Source: DATAVK01 sp036267755 (GTDB lineage: Bacteria; Actinomycetota; Actinomycetes; JAFAQI01). From it: a stretch of 64,000 bases of DNA. The translations under genes and the position numbers were made by a program. The DNA is taken from the NCBI GenBank assembly GCA_036267755.1, contig DATAVK010000137.1, forward strand, positions 3,174-67,173. Direction: 5' to 3'. Shown in pieces: positions 40,706-48,960 of this stretch (positions are counted from its first letter, which is position 1; each line of letters starts with the position of its first letter). The notes beneath the pieces are model-generated. The model saw nothing but the letters and a program-made list of their open reading frames with translations, was not told the DNA's origin and did not search any database.

Positions 40706-40942
40706 TCACGCTTGACGGTCTTTGGGCGGGGTGGTGATCAGTCGCAGGGCGAGTGTGGGGCACAACGTCACAGCCCGCCGGGCGTGCCGGTGCAGTGCGG
40801 AAGGCACTGGCGAGCCGGCCCGCTCCGCCGCCGTCAGCTGCGGAAACCCCCACTCGTCGAGCCGGATCAGTTCCGGCAACAGCTCGGCGCAGCCGCCGTG
40901 GCCGTCGCACCGGGTCGGATCGAGCTGCAGCCGCTCGCTCAT
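40706..40942 (-). CDS. Small ferredoxin
   Basis: This 78-residue ferredoxin of the actinobacterial [3Fe-4S]/[4Fe-4S] single-cluster type has Cys12 and Cys18 in RCDGHGGCAELLPEL and a distal Cys in TLCPTLALRL. It would carry electrons for the NuoF-like partner, whose start region overlaps its stop-start junction (4 bp). It ends the redox operon. Confidence 0.88.
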   Translation of the reverse strand: MSERLQLDPTRCDGHGGCAELLPELIRLDEWGFPQLTAAERAGSPVPSALHRHARRAVTLCPTLALRLITTPPKDRQA

Positions 40943-42231
40943 CGGAGCGCTCCCAGGTCAGATACACCCGGTGTCGGCAGGAATGGCCGGCCACCTGGCC
41001 TGGAGCATCGACCGGCCAGGTGCTGCTCCACCTCGGGGCCGAACGCGGTCAGGGCGCTGGCGAGCAACCGAACGCTCCCGTCCGGGTGATGACAGGCACC
41101 CCGGCCGACGACCAGGCCCGCCCAGCGCCGCAGGTTGCCGAGCACGTCGGGCCTGGCCCGTCCGGACGCGAGGTCGGCCATCGCGACGGCGATCCGGGGC
41201 AGCCCGTTGAGACACGGGCCGCACTGGCCGGCCGACTCGAGGGCCAGGTAGCGCAACAACCTCGCCGTCTCCACGACGCCGCAGCGGTCGGGCGGCAGGA
41301 CGGCCAGCACTCCGGCGCCGCGACTGGCTCCGACCGCGGCCAGCTCATCGTCATCGAGCCGGAGCTGGGCCGCCGCGGAGCGCGACACCCAGGCGCCGTG
41401 GTACCCGCCAATGAGGACGGCTTCCGAGTCGGTCACCGGGAGCAGGCTCGACAGCCTGGTTCCGATCGCGACTTCCCGAACCCCAGCAGGCGAACCGTCC
41501 CGGTGCACCGTGACCAGCATCGAGCCGGGAGCCGTCGCCGTACCCACGGCACGGAACCAAGTAGCACCGAACCGAGCCGCCAGCGCCAGATGAGCGAGGG
41601 TCTCCACGTTGCTCACCAAGGTCGGGCGGCCGCCGACGCCCCGCTCGCTGACCAGATCCGGGGTGTACGTCGGAATCGCGTCGCCACCGGCCAGGCGGTG
41701 CACCACCGCGGACTCTTCACCGGCGATGAACCGCGGCGCGACCTGGACCAGCGTCACCGGCACCGGGTCGAGGCGCCGGGCGGACCGCTCGGTGAGCGCC
41801 TGCGCCGCCGCGCGGACCAGGACGGTGTCAGACCGGACGAACAGGTAGGCCGTGGTAGCGCCGGTGGCAGCGGCCGCGACGCGCAGACCGTCCAGCACGA
41901 GATGCGGTGCCTGGCTGAGCAGCACGCGGTCCTTGATGCTCGCCGGTTCACCTTCGGCGGCGTTGGCCACGACCACCGCGGCCGATCCACGTCTGGATGC
42001 GGCGGACTGCACAGCGGCCAGCTTGCGGGCCAGCGGGAACGCGCCGCCGCCACGGCCGAGCAGGCCGGCCGCGGCCGCGAGCTCGATCGGGTCGTCGACG
42101 AGGCCGAGCATCCCGAATCGCTCGTGATGCGCAGCGAGACCGACCGGCCCCGTCGCGGCGCCGGCCAGCAGCCGAGGCAGCTCATCGGCCCTCGGCGGGA
42201 CCGCGCTCGAGGTGAGCAGACCGGCGCTCAC
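40939..42231 (-). CDS. NuoF-like NADH:flavin/iron-sulfur oxidoreductase subunit
   Basis: This 430-residue protein has an FMN/NADH-binding domain (GRGGGAFPLARKL, NAAEGEPASIKDR, FIAGEESAVVHRL), an SLBB part and a C-terminal Fe-S domain (SAGQCGPCLNGLP...GRGAC). Relative to NuoF the first of four cluster ligands is Ala, so the cluster may be [3Fe-4S] or use a nearby Cys. I infer transfer of electrons between NAD(P)H and the adjacent ferredoxin. The GTG at 42231 overlaps the upstream stop by 4 bp; the long ORF extension upstream is not used. Confidence 0.84.
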   Translation of the reverse strand: MSAGLLTSSAVPPRADELPRLLAGAATGPVGLAAHHERFGMLGLVDDPIELAAAAGLLGRGGGAFPLARKLAAVQSAASRRGSAAVVVANAAEGEPASIKDRVLLSQAPHLVLDGLRVAAAATGATTAYLFVRSDTVLVRAAAQALTERSARRLDPVPVTLVQVAPRFIAGEESAVVHRLAGGDAIPTYTPDLVSERGVGGRPTLVSNVETLAHLALAARFGATWFRAVGTATAPGSMLVTVHRDGSPAGVREVAIGTRLSSLLPVTDSEAVLIGGYHGAWVSRSAAAQLRLDDDELAAVGASRGAGVLAVLPPDRCGVVETARLLRYLALESAGQCGPCLNGLPRIAVAMADLASGRARPDVLGNLRRWAGLVVGRGACHHPDGSVRLLASALTAFGPEVEQHLAGRCSRPGGRPFLPTPGVSDLGALR

Positions 42232-42821
42232 CTCCGGGTCCCGACGGCCTCGGCCGCAGCCAGCTGCACGACCACCCGCCGCCGAGGCGGCACGTGACGC
42301 AGCGCGTCGACGAGCCGCCAGCCGGCAGCTCCGGCGACAGCGGCCACGCATACCACCGAGATCAGGAGCAGGACGCCGGACTGCAGGTCCGAGGCAGCGC
42401 CGATCCCATGCACGACGGCAAGTGGATACATTGCATAGTTCAACACGTGGACGGCTCGCCAGGTCCGGTGCCCGATCCGTTCCCGGAGCAGCGACGTGAC
42501 GACGACCGCCAGCATGATGTCGAGGCTGAGCGCCCCGAGCCCCATCCAGACCGGTTCGTAGTGGGACGTGAACGGCACCACCACTGAGAGCCACGAGATG
42601 CTCACGAACGGGTCGAGCACCGCAGTGGCGACGTGGATCACGAGCAGTACGACGGCGAGCAGCGACGCGTTGCGGTGCAGGCCCGTGACGGCGAACGACG
42701 GCAGCCACTGCACCCGGGCCCGGGAGTGGATCAGGATGCCGAGGACAGCGGTAAACGACAGCAATACCAACAGAACCATGCCCGTGGAACGGCTGAGGTA
42801 CCACAGCACCGAGCTGCTCAT
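42228..42821 (-). CDS. Ferric-reductase-like heme b membrane protein
   Basis: This 197-residue integral membrane protein has six hydrophobic segments. Two His pairs are spaced for b-type heme ligation: TGLHRN...LVIH (13 residues between) and RAVHVLNYAMYPLAVVH (12 between). It fits the ferric reductase-like transmembrane domain family. In this operon it is predicted to pass electrons across the membrane. The ATG overlaps the apbE stop by 4 bp. Confidence 0.86.
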   Translation of the reverse strand: MSSSVLWYLSRSTGMVLLVLLSFTAVLGILIHSRARVQWLPSFAVTGLHRNASLLAVVLLVIHVATAVLDPFVSISWLSVVVPFTSHYEPVWMGLGALSLDIMLAVVVTSLLRERIGHRTWRAVHVLNYAMYPLAVVHGIGAASDLQSGVLLLISVVCVAAVAGAAGWRLVDALRHVPPRRRVVVQLAAAEAVGTRR

Positions 42822-43780
42822 GGGGTAACCAGGCCTGCGGGCTGCGGCCAGCCCGCGGTGCGCACGACGTCGCCGGATTGGTCGACGAGCCGCGCCGCGA
42901 ATCCGCGCTGGGTCAGCCAGGCCGGCGCTTCGGCACCCCGGACGATCGAGGCCGTGCTCGCGACGTTCGCCGCGAGACAGGTCGGTGCTGCGACCGACAC
43001 GGTCCGCCACGTCGAGGCCACCGGTAGCCCGGACCGAGGGTCGAGGATGTGGTGCAGCAGCCGGCCGCCCCGCACCCAGCGCCGCGCCATGGTGCTCGAC
43101 GTCGCGAGAGCGCCTTCGTGCAGGCACACCGTCTCGGTGGGCCCGTCGACCGCCTCGTCCACCGGGCCGGTCACGTCCTGGACTCGGATCGTCCAGCCGG
43201 AGTCGGGCGCGGTCCCGGCGGTCGCGATGTCGCCACCGAGCCCGACCAGGACGCCGCATCCGAGCGCGTCGTGGATCCGGGCCGCGGCCAGGTCGGCGGC
43301 GAGCGCCTTCGCGGTGGCCCCGAGGTCGATCCGGATCCCGCGCGGGACCCGCGCGATGCCCGTGCTTCGGTCCAGCTCGATGCGCCGCCACCCGGGCACC
43401 GGGCGTCGTACCACGCGGACCGACGTACCGTTCGGCGCCAGCAACGAGAAGTCACGGTCGTAGCCGAGCTCGACCATGGCTGATCCGACGGTCGGGTCCA
43501 CCAGCCCGTCGGTGGCGGCGGCCGCGTCGAGCCCGGCTGCCAGGGCCCGGGTCAGCAGCGGGCTCAAACGGACCTCCGCTCCGTCGGCGGCGTCAAGCCG
43601 GGCCAGCTCGGAGTCCGGCCGGAACCGGCTGCAGGCCGCGTCGATTGCCGCGAGCTCCGCGTCGAGGATCCGCCGAGCGGCGGGAAGCTGCCCGGCATCG
43701 GTCACAACGAGCCGCACCCGAGTGCCTAGGGCCTCGAAGTCCGCCGCCGTACGCCGCTCGATCGTCGGCGCCGACATCAC
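42818..43780 (-). CDS. apbE: FAD:protein FMN transferase (ApbE)
   Basis: This 320-residue ApbE-family flavin transferase has the order SRFRPDSELARLD, GLVDPTVGSAMVELGYDRDF, IRIDLGATAKALAAD, VGLGGDIATAG and LHHILDPRSGLPV. ApbE attaches FMN to a Thr of the DgxtGAT motif in target proteins. No such target is visible among the neighbouring genes. The GTG start overlaps the upstream stop by 4 bp, and an ATG follows immediately. Confidence 0.92.
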   Translation of the reverse strand: MMSAPTIERRTAADFEALGTRVRLVVTDAGQLPAARRILDAELAAIDAACSRFRPDSELARLDAADGAEVRLSPLLTRALAAGLDAAAATDGLVDPTVGSAMVELGYDRDFSLLAPNGTSVRVVRRPVPGWRRIELDRSTGIARVPRGIRIDLGATAKALAADLAAARIHDALGCGVLVGLGGDIATAGTAPDSGWTIRVQDVTGPVDEAVDGPTETVCLHEGALATSSTMARRWVRGGRLLHHILDPRSGLPVASTWRTVSVAAPTCLAANVASTASIVRGAEAPAWLTQRGFAARLVDQSGDVVRTAGWPQPAGLVTP

Positions 43781-44109
43781 GAGCCGCCCGAGGTCGCGTC
43801 CGAGCTCGACGAGCCTGATGAGGACGACGAGCCGTCCGAGCCCGACGAGGATGATGTGCCGTCCGAGCTGCTGCCGGATTGGGTCCCGGGAGCAGTGATC
43901 GAACTACCCGAGCCGGACCCGGAACCGACGGCGCTCTGATCGGTCCCGCTGTTGCCCGACTTGGTCGTCTTCGTGGTCGTGGCGTGCGCCGTTGACGCGT
44001 CGTGTACGGCGAGGACCGCGACACCCGCTCCGGCTGCGGCCACCAGGCCGGCGGTCGCCGCCGTCAGTCGCCGCATCCCGCGCTGCCGAGCCGATCGGGT
44101 CGCTGTCAT
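43777..44109 (-). CDS. Membrane-anchored Ser-rich protein, possible FMN-binding protein lacking its domain
   Basis: This 110-residue protein has a hydrophobic N-terminal segment (about residues 15-36, LTAATAGLVAAAGAGVAVLAV), a short Thr/Lys stretch and a long Ser/Gly/Asp low-complexity tail. In related clusters as I remember them, this place is held by a signal-anchored linker fused to an FMN-binding domain with a GAT motif. Here no such domain follows. It may be a truncated acceptor or an unrelated linker protein. It heads the apbE operon. Confidence 0.62.
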   Translation of the reverse strand: MTATRSARQRGMRRLTAATAGLVAAAGAGVAVLAVHDASTAHATTTKTTKSGNSGTDQSAVGSGSGSGSSITAPGTQSGSSSDGTSSSSGSDGSSSSSGSSSSDATSGGS

Positions 44110-44174
44110 GTATCTGTTGTCCCAGCGCAGCGTGAAGGATCACTGAGAACAGACGGTAGCCCGGCTGTGGGCCG

Positions 44175-45176
44175 TCAGCGACTCGTCTCAGCCGCGAGCG
44201 CGTCGAGCAGCTGCTGTTCCTTGGCGTGGCTGAGCCCGGCGGACCTCGGCCGGTCGAGTCCCTGCTCGCGTTCCCAGGCCAGTACGTCGGTGAGCAACTC
44301 GGTTCGAGAGCGGTGGCGGAGGCCGGCGAGTTGTGCTGCCGCGCCGTCGCGGTGCGACCAGCCCTCCCACCCGGGCTCGACGAGCCACATCGGCAGCGAC
44401 TCCGGTCCCATGTACTCCTCGACGCCGTGATCCAACAGCCATCCGGCATCGGCGCGCACGATCGTGCCGTCATGCCCGGCGACCTGGCGGGCCAGCAGCA
44501 CCCAGCTGCCGAAGGACACGACCGGCCCCACTGCGTTGAAGATCCCGGTGGTGGCTGTCTCGGCGGCGACGATCAGCCAAACGGCCAGATCCCGGACGTC
44601 GACGACTTGGGTCGGGATGTCGTCGGAGTCCGGGACCAGGATCGGTCCGTGGGGGTCGCGGGCGGCACGCGCCACCCAGTAGCCCGAGCGTCCGGTGTGG
44701 TCGCCCGGGCCGCCGATCAGACCGGACCGAGCGATCAGCAGCCGGTCACCGACCGCCGCCACCGATGCCTGCTCGCACGTGACCTTGGCCTGGCCGTACA
44801 GCTCACGGTCGACGGTATCGAGCTCGGTCGGCGGCAGCAGCTCGGCCGACTCGTCGGCACCCGGCGTCGCCTGCGAGGCGTAGACGTTGGCCGACGAGAC
44901 GTAGGACCAGTGGCGGGCCCGGTCGCCAACTGCGGCCAACGCGCCGCGGACGAACCCCGGCTGCCACGACACCTCGACCACCGTGTCCCAGTCGCGGTCA
45001 CGGACCTCGTCGTAGGCGGCTGGGTCCTCCCGGTCAGCGGCGACGAGCGTCGCACCCTCGGCGACCGTCCCGCTCTCGCCGCGCGCCAGGCACGTCACCG
45101 AGTGACCGCGGGCCAGGGCCTGAGTAGCGACCTCGCGACCGAGCCACGCCGTACCGCCCAGGATCAGAACGTCCAT
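44175..45176 (-). CDS. NAD-dependent epimerase/reductase family protein
   Basis: This 333-residue short-chain extended dehydrogenase has the N-terminal Rossmann motif ILGGTAWLGREVA (GxxGxxG form), the strand WSYVSSANVYASQ with Ser, and LYGQAKVTCEQ as the YxxxK catalytic site. Substrate unknown; it resembles mycobacterial and Streptomyces reductases annotated as nucleoside-diphosphate-sugar epimerases. It is monocistronic, with 65 bp to the Ser-rich gene. Confidence 0.85.
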   Translation of the reverse strand: MDVLILGGTAWLGREVATQALARGHSVTCLARGESGTVAEGATLVAADREDPAAYDEVRDRDWDTVVEVSWQPGFVRGALAAVGDRARHWSYVSSANVYASQATPGADESAELLPPTELDTVDRELYGQAKVTCEQASVAAVGDRLLIARSGLIGGPGDHTGRSGYWVARAARDPHGPILVPDSDDIPTQVVDVRDLAVWLIVAAETATTGIFNAVGPVVSFGSWVLLARQVAGHDGTIVRADAGWLLDHGVEEYMGPESLPMWLVEPGWEGWSHRDGAAAQLAGLRHRSRTELLTDVLAWEREQGLDRPRSAGLSHAKEQQLLDALAAETSR

Positions 45177-45261
45177 GACCTGCAGTCGACCACCGACTGC
45201 CCCCGTCGAGCGATCCGTTCACGGCGGGCGTAACGGTTACGCGCGAAACTCTCAGCAGGTG

Positions 45262-45293
45262 AGCGGGCTATAGCCCGCTGTGCTGCTGACAGA
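45262..45293 (-). terminator. Hairpin after tRNA-Ser(CGA), shared with the tRNA-Pro locus
   Basis: Downstream of the tRNA (minus strand) lies a 24-nt block identical to that after tRNA-Pro. Here it continues into AGCGGGCTATAGCCCGCT (45262-45279), an 18-bp perfect palindrome, flanked by a near-perfect outer arm (CTGTCAGCAG with CTGCTGAGAG). It is probably a processing or termination element. Confidence 0.6.
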
Positions 45294-45306
45294 TCAAAGA
45301 ATGTGG

Positions 45307-45393
45307 CGGTGGAGGTGGGATTTGAACCCACGGAGGAGTTGCCCCCTCACACGCTTTCGAGGCGTGCTCCTTCGGCCGCTCGGACACTCCACC
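45307..45393 (-). tRNA. tRNA-Ser (anticodon CGA)
   Basis: An 87-nt class II tRNA has the acceptor stem GGTGGAG/CTCCACC, the anticodon loop reading CGA within ACGCCTCGAAAGCGT, a long variable arm and the T arm GTGGGTTCAAATCCCAC. CCA is not encoded. Confidence 0.95.
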
Positions 45394-45421
45394 GCCGACG
45401 ATCCTAGCCGAGCGGTCTCGC

Positions 45422-45874
45422 TCAACGGCGCTCGGCGAACCACGCCTGGAGCAGCTGACCGCACTCCTCTGCCAGAACGCCGCTGACCACCTCGGGGCGG
45501 TGGTTGAGCCGACGATCCCGGACGACGTCCCAGAGCGACCCCACGGCACCCGCCTTGGGATCGGTGGCTCCGTAGACGACTCGTGACACCCGGGCGAGGA
45601 CGAGAGCTCCGGCGCACATCGTGCACGGCTCGAGGGTCACGACGAGGGTGCAGCCGGTCAACCGCCAGGCGCCCAGCTGGCCGGCGGCGTGACGCAGCAC
45701 CTCGATCTCGGCGTGTGCGGTCGGGTCCGAGTTCGTCTCACGTCGGTTGTGATCACTGGCCAGAACCTTGCCCGCGGGGTCGCAGACGATGGCGCCTACG
45801 GGCACCTCACCGGCTTGTTGCGCCGCCCGTGCCTCCTGGAGTGCGAGCCGCATCCAGTCGTCGTACGACGTCAC
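45422..45874 (-). CDS. tadA: tRNA adenosine(34) deaminase
   Basis: This 150-residue zinc deaminase converts A34 to inosine in tRNA-Arg. His54-Ala-Glu56 (THAE-like, seen as TAHAEIE) and Cys84/Cys87 in LEPCTMCAGA form the zinc site. The region VYGATDPKAGA is typical. A GTG start. It lies 10 bp after an acidic partner gene that accompanies tadA in many actinobacteria. Confidence 0.95.
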   Translation of the reverse strand: MTSYDDWMRLALQEARAAQQAGEVPVGAIVCDPAGKVLASDHNRRETNSDPTAHAEIEVLRHAAGQLGAWRLTGCTLVVTLEPCTMCAGALVLARVSRVVYGATDPKAGAVGSLWDVVRDRRLNHRPEVVSGVLAEECGQLLQAWFAERR

Positions 45875-45884
45875 CGATCAGACG

Positions 45885-46409
45885 TCACTGACCGCGCAAC
45901 CGCTCGAGCACGTCGAGGCAGCCAGCGGCCTCGCAGACCTCGGCGATCACGTCGCCGGGCAGCACGCTCTCCGCCGCGCACAACGCGAGCAGTCGCGCGG
46001 CCGTCGTTCCGAGATCGCTGAGCAGCGACGCGTCGCCGACCGGTTCGCCGTCGATGCTGGCCCCCTGATCGTCGTCGTCGGGGTCGGTGCCGCCGTCGTC
46101 CGGTTCCTCGCTCTCGTCGACCGGCTCACGGTCGACCGCGGCCTCGCCGAGCACGGCCGCCAGGTCGCTCGTCTCGAGCACCCGGGCGTCGGAGACGAAC
46201 ACCCGTGGCTCGTCGTCCGCGTCGAGGCGCAGCACGCCGACCCATTCGTCGTCCTCCTCGAGAGCGAGCAGGACGACATCCGCGTCGTCACCGACGGTGT
46301 CGCGCACCAGCTCGACCATGCCGTCCAGGTCCTCGACATCGTCGAGCACCAGCTCGTCGCCGACCCAGCCCGTCGCATCACGGGCAAACGCCGTCGCGAT
46401 GTAGCTCAC
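45885..46409 (-). CDS. Acidic tRNA adenosine deaminase-associated protein, copy 1
   Basis: This 174-residue very acidic protein matches the actinobacterial family named after its position next to tadA. The N-terminal half is a beta/alpha module (ELVLDDVEDLDGMVELVRD, VVLLALEEDDEWVGVLRLD). A 30-residue Asp/Glu-rich linker follows, then a helical C-terminus (LLSDLGTTAARLLALC...DVLERLRG). The role is unknown. It shares its layout with the next gene upstream. The GTG start has GGGAGGTG. Confidence 0.83.
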   Translation of the reverse strand: MSYIATAFARDATGWVGDELVLDDVEDLDGMVELVRDTVGDDADVVLLALEEDDEWVGVLRLDADDEPRVFVSDARVLETSDLAAVLGEAAVDREPVDESEEPDDGGTDPDDDDQGASIDGEPVGDASLLSDLGTTAARLLALCAAESVLPGDVIAEVCEAAGCLDVLERLRGQ

Positions 46410-46423
46410 TCCCCCACCTCCCT

Positions 46424-46485
46424 GATTACCTGCGGTCCCTCATTGCCTGCGGCCCTTCCCGCCCGATTACCTGCGGCCCTTCCCG
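46424..46485. repeat. Three degenerate 20-nt repeats between paralogues
   Basis: GATTACCTGCGGTCCCT (46424), ATTGCCTGCGGCCCTTCCCG (46442) and GATTACCTGCGGCCCTTCCCG (46465) are near copies at irregular spacing in the 96-bp gap between the two acidic-protein genes. There is no coding sense. Confidence 0.75.
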
Positions 46486-46505
46486 GGACAGGTGACTACC
46501 ATGCC

Positions 46506-47003
46506 TCAGCGCGTCGACGCATCCAGCGCCCGGTCGTAGACATCGGCGAATCCCAACCGATCAGCGATGGTCAGCAGCATCTCGTCGGCGTACGCATCGA
46601 GGTCGGCGAGGACGGCTCCGAGCTCCATCTCACTCAGGCCGAGGTCGGCGAAGATGGACAGGTCGCCCGCCGGCCACACGTCCTCGAGATCGTCGTCGCC
46701 TGGTGTCTGGATGCCGAGATGATCAACGACCTGCCGCGCCAGGTCCCAGGCGACCGCGGCGGTGACGTCGGAGAGCAGCGCCTGTACGGCGGTACCCCGG
46801 ACCCGGATCGCGACGAAGAACTCGTCGGCGACGTTCACCAGCGCGATCGCGCCAGTCTCGCCCGGTTGCTGGCGCAGGACGGCGACGAGGGAGTCCAGGT
46901 CGTCGCACACCGTCACCGGAAGCAGCCCAGACTGCCAGACGCCGTCCTCCCGGTAGACCAGAACGGCGATGCTGTCCTCGCTGTCGATACCCATCGCGCG
47001 CAT
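46506..47003 (-). CDS. tRNA adenosine deaminase-associated protein, copy 2
   Basis: This 165-residue acidic protein has the same plan as its neighbour: VLVYREDGVWQSGLLP, DDLDSLVAVLRQQPGE, ALVNVADEFFVAIRVRG, an acidic linker (GDDDLEDVWPAG) and the helical FADLGLSEMELGAVLADLD. Divergence is high, so the duplication is old. The start may be ATG 47003 or ATG 46994. Function unknown. Confidence 0.78.
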   Translation of the reverse strand: MRAMGIDSEDSIAVLVYREDGVWQSGLLPVTVCDDLDSLVAVLRQQPGETGAIALVNVADEFFVAIRVRGTAVQALLSDVTAAVAWDLARQVVDHLGIQTPGDDDLEDVWPAGDLSIFADLGLSEMELGAVLADLDAYADEMLLTIADRLGFADVYDRALDASTR

Positions 47004-47045
47004 CGTGGCAGATGAGCGGGGAGTTGGGATAGCCCCCGTCGCGGG

Positions 47046-47222
47046 TCAGTCCTCGGCCGGATCCTCGAGTCCTGCCCCGCCCGGTGTCCCGGTGCCGATC
47101 ATCGACAGCGTCCACGCTCGCCGACAGGACTGACACCACCACGCACCGTGACGGTCGCCGTACGGCTGCAGGTCCTCGTCACCGCAGTACGGGCAGTAGA
47201 AGGGGACGGCTCGCTGCGTCAC
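47046..47222 (-). CDS. Small zinc-ribbon protein of the sulfite reductase operon
   Basis: This 58-residue protein has a two-knuckle zinc ribbon (FYCPYCGDEDL and WWCQSCRRAW) and an acidic tail. Similar small ribbons follow sulfite reductase genes in Streptomyces and relatives. The GTG at 47222 overlaps the sulfite reductase stop by 4 bp. The role is unproven, possibly assembly or electron transfer. Confidence 0.82.
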   Translation of the reverse strand: MTQRAVPFYCPYCGDEDLQPYGDRHGAWWCQSCRRAWTLSMIGTGTPGGAGLEDPAED

Positions 47223-48862
47223 TGGACCAGCGACTCGTCGGCCCGGCGTACCCACGTGGCGAACTGTTCGCCATCCGCCCGATCCGTCGTGTAGTTGCGG
47301 AGCACGCGCTCGACGTAGTCGGGGAGCTCATCGGCCGTGACCTTCAACCCGCGGAGCTTGCGGCCGAAGCCGGGGTCGAGCCCGAGGGAGCCTCCCAGAT
47401 GCACCTGGAATCCCTCCTCGTCGCCGATGAGCATGCCCTTGAGACCGATGTCCGCGACCTGGAACCTGGCGCAGGAGTTGGGGCAGCCGTTGACGTTGAT
47501 GGTGATCGGAGTGTCGAAGTCGGGGAGCCGTTTGTCGAGCTCGGCGTAGAGATCGATCGAGCGCGCCTTGGTCTCGACGATGGCGAGCTTGCAGAACTCG
47601 ATCCCGGTGCAGGCCATCATCCCGCGCCGGAAGACGGATGGGCGGACCCGCAGGTCGTGCGCCTCGAGTGCGGCGACGAGCGGCTCGACCTCAGCTTCCG
47701 GTACGTCGAGCACCACCATCTTCTGCTGGACCGTCGCCGCAACGCGGCCGCTGCCGTGTCGATCGGCGAGGTCAGCGACCGCGTGCAGCTCGGAGCCGCT
47801 GGTGCGGCCCGATCGCAGCGCGAAGCCGACGTAGTGACGGCCATCCTGCTGCCGTCGTACGCCGATGTGATCGCGGTCCCGGTCGATGTGAACTGGCGCG
47901 GGGCCGTCGGCGAGGCGGCGGCCGAGGAACTCGTCGCTCTCCAGCACCTCGCGGAACTTCTCCGGGCCCCAGTCGGCGACGAGGAACTTCAGCCGGGCGC
48001 GGGTGCGCGAGCGGCGGTACCCGTACTCGCGGAAAACGCGGGTGACGCCGGCCCACACGTCGATGACGTCGGCCGGCGGGACGAAGACACCGAGCCGGAC
48101 CGCGAGCTTCGGGTTGGTCGAGAGCCCGCCGCCGACCCACAGGTCGTACCCGACCTGGCCGTCCTCGGTCCGGACCCCGACGAAGGAGATGTCGTTGATC
48201 TCATGACCGGTGCACTGCACTGGGCAGCCGCTGACCGCGGTCTTGTACTTGCGGGGGAGGTTTGAGAACTCCTTGTTCCCTACCGCGAACTTGTCGAGGT
48301 CGCGCAGGTCGGAGGTCCCGTCGATGATCTCGTCGGCGTCGACCCCGGCCAGTGGGCAGCCGAGGATGTTGCGGGGGGTGTCACCACACGCCTCCGCCGT
48401 GGACAGCCCGATCTCCTCGAGCCGCCGCCAGATCTCCGGCACATCCTCGATCCGGATCCAGTGCAGCTGGATGTTCTGCCGGTCGGTGACGTCCGCGACG
48501 TCACGGCCGAACTCCGTGGCGATCGCGGCGATGACACGCAGCTGCTCGCTGCTCATCGCGCCGCCGGGGATCCGGACCCGCAACATGAAGTAGGAGTCGT
48601 CGAGCTCCTCGGGCTCGAGGATGGCGGTCTTGCCGCCGTGGATCCCGGGACGGCGCTGGGTGTAGAGGCCCCACCAGCGCATCCGTCCCCGCAGGTCGGC
48701 GGGGTCGATCGAGTCGAATCCCTGCTTGGAGTAGATGGTCTCGATCCGGGCGCGGACGTTGAGACCGTCGTCGTCCTTCTTCATCCGCTCCTGCGGCGTG
48801 AGCGGCTCCAGGTGCCCGAGGGCCCACTGGCCCTGACCCTTGGAGCGAGGCGCTGGTGGCAT
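47219..48862 (-). CDS. sir: Ferredoxin-dependent sulfite/nitrite reductase (siroheme)
   Basis: This 547-residue reductase of the NirA/SirA type has two ferrodoxin-like repeats and the siroheme/[4Fe-4S] ligands in MACTGIEFCK and NGCPNSCAR (C-X5-C and C-X3-C). Also visible are NIQLHWIRIEDVP and DTPRNILGCPLAGV. Beside cysH and a sirohydrochlorin chelatase it should act on sulfite, six electrons to sulfide. The start at 48862 is an ATG; MKKDD further in is a less likely alternative. Confidence 0.93.
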   Translation of the reverse strand: MPPAPRSKGQGQWALGHLEPLTPQERMKKDDDGLNVRARIETIYSKQGFDSIDPADLRGRMRWWGLYTQRRPGIHGGKTAILEPEELDDSYFMLRVRIPGGAMSSEQLRVIAAIATEFGRDVADVTDRQNIQLHWIRIEDVPEIWRRLEEIGLSTAEACGDTPRNILGCPLAGVDADEIIDGTSDLRDLDKFAVGNKEFSNLPRKYKTAVSGCPVQCTGHEINDISFVGVRTEDGQVGYDLWVGGGLSTNPKLAVRLGVFVPPADVIDVWAGVTRVFREYGYRRSRTRARLKFLVADWGPEKFREVLESDEFLGRRLADGPAPVHIDRDRDHIGVRRQQDGRHYVGFALRSGRTSGSELHAVADLADRHGSGRVAATVQQKMVVLDVPEAEVEPLVAALEAHDLRVRPSVFRRGMMACTGIEFCKLAIVETKARSIDLYAELDKRLPDFDTPITINVNGCPNSCARFQVADIGLKGMLIGDEEGFQVHLGGSLGLDPGFGRKLRGLKVTADELPDYVERVLRNYTTDRADGEQFATWVRRADESLVQ

Positions 48863-48960
48863 GGCGGAGGACTTCCCGATTCGATCGACTAATGAGAAGG
48901 CGCGTCTCGCCTGTCGAAACCGGCATCTTTGCCGATGACCTCGGGCGCGCCCTTCTGTGG

